Part shown: one piece after another, positions 5,626 to 7,387 of the stretch
Layout: each line of letters opens with the position of its first letter
Numbering within the stretch: the first letter of the stretch is position 1
DNA from: Actinomycetes bacterium
GTDB lineage: Bacteria > Actinomycetota > Actinomycetes > Actinomycetales > Beutenbergiaceae
Assembly (NCBI GenBank): GCA_021793935.1
Contig: JAJYRV010000095.1
Coordinates: 1-7,387, forward strand
Direction of reading: 5' to 3'
Length of the DNA stretch: 7,387 nucleotides
Translations under genes and position numbers: made by a program
Notes under the pieces: generated by a model
The model's input: the letters and a program-made list of their open reading frames with translations, nothing else
Databases searched by the model: none
What the model was told of the DNA's origin: nothing

Positions 5626-7344
5626 CTATCGTGCCACGACCCGGCGCGAAAGTAGCTCAGCGGCATGGGCGCGCGCCACATCCGAATTCGGGTCGCCCGA
5701 GAGCATCCGCGCAAGTTCACCGACCCGGTCGTCCCCCTCAACCGCGGTGATATTGCTGTTCGTCACCGCGTCAGCGCCATCCGTGGTCGTCTTGGTCACG
5801 ACGACGTGGGTGTCGGCGAACGCGGCAACCTGAGCAAGGTGGGTGACGACGATCACCTGGGTGTGCCGGGCAAGATCCGCCAGTCGGCGCCCAATCGCCA
5901 CCGCTGCTTTGCCGCCCACGCCCGCGTCGATCTCGTCGAATACGAAGGTGGGCAGCGGCCCGGATTTGCGGGCGGCGAGGGCAACTTCCAGCGCGAGCAT
6001 CACGCGTGAGAGCTCCCCACCCGAGGCACCTTTTGCAAGCGGCCTGCGCGCACCCCCTCGGTTGGCGACCATTTCAAACTCCACCTCCTCCGCCCCGGTG
6101 GAGGTGATCTCCCCGCTGGGCGTGAGAGTGATGTAGACGGTGGCGCCCGCCATCGCGAGTTCGGCGAGTTCGCTGTTGACCGCGTCTTCGAGTTCTTTCG
6201 CCGCAGCAGCCCGGGCGGCACTGACGGTCTCGGCGAGTCGGGTGAGTTCGGCGCGCGCCTGGTCGAGGTTCGCCTCCAACCGCTCCCGCCCCTGCCCCGG
6301 TTCGGTCAGTTCCGCGAGGCGAGCGCGGGCGCGCTCAGCGTAGGCGAGCACCGCCGCATCCGGGTCGTCCGCCCCCTCCCCCGCGTAGTCCCGGGAGAGT
6401 TCCGCGAGCAGCGCGCGCCGGGCGTGCACCTCCTCGAGCCGAGCCGGATCGGCTTCGAGGCTCGTGCCGTAGGAGGAGAGTTCCACGCCGAGGTCGCTGA
6501 GTACGTGACCGGCCTCAGTGAGCTGATCGGCCCACTGCCCTAACTGAGTGTCGTATTCCCGGGCGGCATCGAGCGCGCTGCGGGCCGCCTCGAGCAGTTC
6601 CGCGATTCCCGGGGCGCCGCTCTCGAAGTCCCCACTGAGGGCTTCATGCGCGGTCGCCGCCGCGATCCGCAGTGCCTCTACGTTACTCAGCCGCTCGGAT
6701 TCCTCCCGTAGCGCACCCTGTTGCCCGGGCTCGACTTCGGCCGCATCGATACGTTCGAGAGCTCGGGTGAGGGCGAGGACATCCCGTTCCCGGTGCTCGG
6801 CCTGCGCGTCCCACTCCTGCAGCTCCTCCTCGGCCCGGACCATCTCGCGGTAGGCGGAGGCGAGCGCGGCAAGGTTTTGTTGGTGCTCCTCGCCGGCGAA
6901 CTCGTCCAGCGCCGCCCGTTGATGGGCAGCTGAGCGCAGCCGGATCTGATCGGACTGCCCATGCACGGTCACGAGTTCCGCGGCCACCTCGGCGAGGATC
7001 GCCTGCGGCACCGAACGCCCCCCGAGATACGCCCGCGAGCGGCCGGAAACGATGGTTCGGACGACGAGGAGGGCATCGTCGTCGAGCATCGCCCCCGCGT
7101 CGGCAGCGACGGCGATGGCCGGGTGGCCTGCGGGAGGGATGATCCGGCTCTCGGCGACGGCGCTGTCCGCGCCGGCGCGGACTGCCCCCGCGTCGGCTTT
7201 GCCGCCGAGAATGAGGTTGAGGCCGGTCAGGAGCATCGTCTTTCCCGCCCCGGTCTCCCCGGTAATCGCTGTGAGCCCGGGAGCGAGGTCGATCCGTGCC
7301 TCAAGGATGACCCCGAGGTTCTCCAGTTGCAGATCTTCGATCAT
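5626..7344 (-). CDS. recN: DNA repair protein RecN
   Basis: RecN is a cytoplasmic SMC-like ATPase that acts early in recombinational repair of double-strand breaks. The protein has 572 residues, normal for the family. The N-terminal ATPase half opens with MIEDLQLENLGVI and has the Walker A GETGAGKT (29-36). The middle (about 150-400) is Glu/Ala/Arg-rich coiled coil. The C-terminal half has the ABC signature SGGELSRVMLALE (441-453), Walker B TFVFDEIDAGVGG (466-478) and the switch motif VTHLAQVAAFAD (500-511). All key ATPase motifs are intact. I chose ATG at 7344 because the family begins at MIEDLxLxNLGVI and because this ATG forms an ATGA overlap with the upstream nadK stop. A GTG at 7368 would add eight residues without family support. 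It is followed five bases later by steA. Confidence 0.96.
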   Translation of the reverse strand: MIEDLQLENLGVILEARIDLAPGLTAITGETGAGKTMLLTGLNLILGGKADAGAVRAGADSAVAESRIIPPAGHPAIAVAADAGAMLDDDALLVVRTIVSGRSRAYLGGRSVPQAILAEVAAELVTVHGQSDQIRLRSAAHQRAALDEFAGEEHQQNLAALASAYREMVRAEEELQEWDAQAEHRERDVLALTRALERIDAAEVEPGQQGALREESERLSNVEALRIAAATAHEALSGDFESGAPGIAELLEAARSALDAAREYDTQLGQWADQLTEAGHVLSDLGVELSSYGTSLEADPARLEEVHARRALLAELSRDYAGEGADDPDAAVLAYAERARARLAELTEPGQGRERLEANLDQARAELTRLAETVSAARAAAAKELEDAVNSELAELAMAGATVYITLTPSGEITSTGAEEVEFEMVANRGGARRPLAKGASGGELSRVMLALEVALAARKSGPLPTFVFDEIDAGVGGKAAVAIGRRLADLARHTQVIVVTHLAQVAAFADTHVVVTKTTTDGADAVTNSNITAVEGDDRVGELARMLSGDPNSDVARAHAAELLSRRVVAR

Positions 7345-7387
7345 CGCTTCTCGGGCCCTCCCCGCCACCCGGTTACGGGCAGGTTGA
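7341..7387 (-). CDS. nadK: C-terminal end of NAD kinase (partial)
   Basis: On the minus strand, the frame reading NLPVTGWRGGPEKR ends in TGA at 7341-7343. LPVTGWRG is the typical C-terminal ending of actinobacterial NAD kinases (PpnK/NadK), which make NADP from NAD and ATP. NAD kinase is the normal upstream neighbour of recN in this group (Rv1695-Rv1696 in M. tuberculosis). The stop overlaps the recN ATG by four bases. Only about 14 residues are visible, so the call rests on this short motif plus gene order. Confidence 0.72.
   Translation of the reverse strand, partial: NLPVTGWRGGPEKR

Noticed and set aside
1..7387. A novel defence, mobile or CRISPR-type system
   Set aside because: No repeats-spacer array, transposase, integrase, terminal inverted repeats or toxin-antitoxin pair was seen. 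The genes are core chromosomal ones in a conserved order.

Overview
The window looks like chromosomal DNA from a high-GC actinobacterium. Codons strongly prefer G or C in the third position, GTG starts are common, and the gene order nadK-recN-steA-steB is a conserved actinobacterial block. It matches Rv1695-Rv1698 in Mycobacterium tuberculosis. The compact gene style and the simple MurJ without a kinase-like extension fit Actinomycetales or a relative, but the genus cannot be read from this sequence.

About seven-eighths of the window (930-7387) is one tightly packed minus-strand gene block. In transcription order it holds the last codons of an NAD kinase, recN (DNA repair ATPase), steA and steB (cell-division proteins that control septal peptidoglycan cleavage in corynebacteria), a small membrane protein resembling a reduced MraY/WecA-type phosphosugar transferase, and murJ (lipid II flippase family). 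Three junctions are four-base ATGA/GTGA start-stop overlaps (nadK/recN, steB/transferase-like gene, transferase-like gene/murJ). The other two gaps are 5 and 10 bases. This strongly suggests a single translationally coupled operon whose promoter lies outside the window. No internal promoter or terminator is evident.

The plus-strand part (1-914) holds the possible end of an unidentified gene, a short palindrome-rich spacer, and a complete SUMF1/FGE-domain protein. That protein lacks the cysteines of a true formylglycine-generating enzyme. It converges on murJ with only 15 bases between the two stop codons.

The functional theme of the operon is cell-envelope growth and division combined with DNA repair. 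The SteA/SteB pair probably acts at the septum, while MurJ and the transferase-like protein probably handle polyprenyl-linked cell-wall intermediates. The least understood member is the 276-residue transferase-like protein. I see no mobile element, CRISPR array, RNA gene or defence system, and nothing that clearly amounts to an unknown system.
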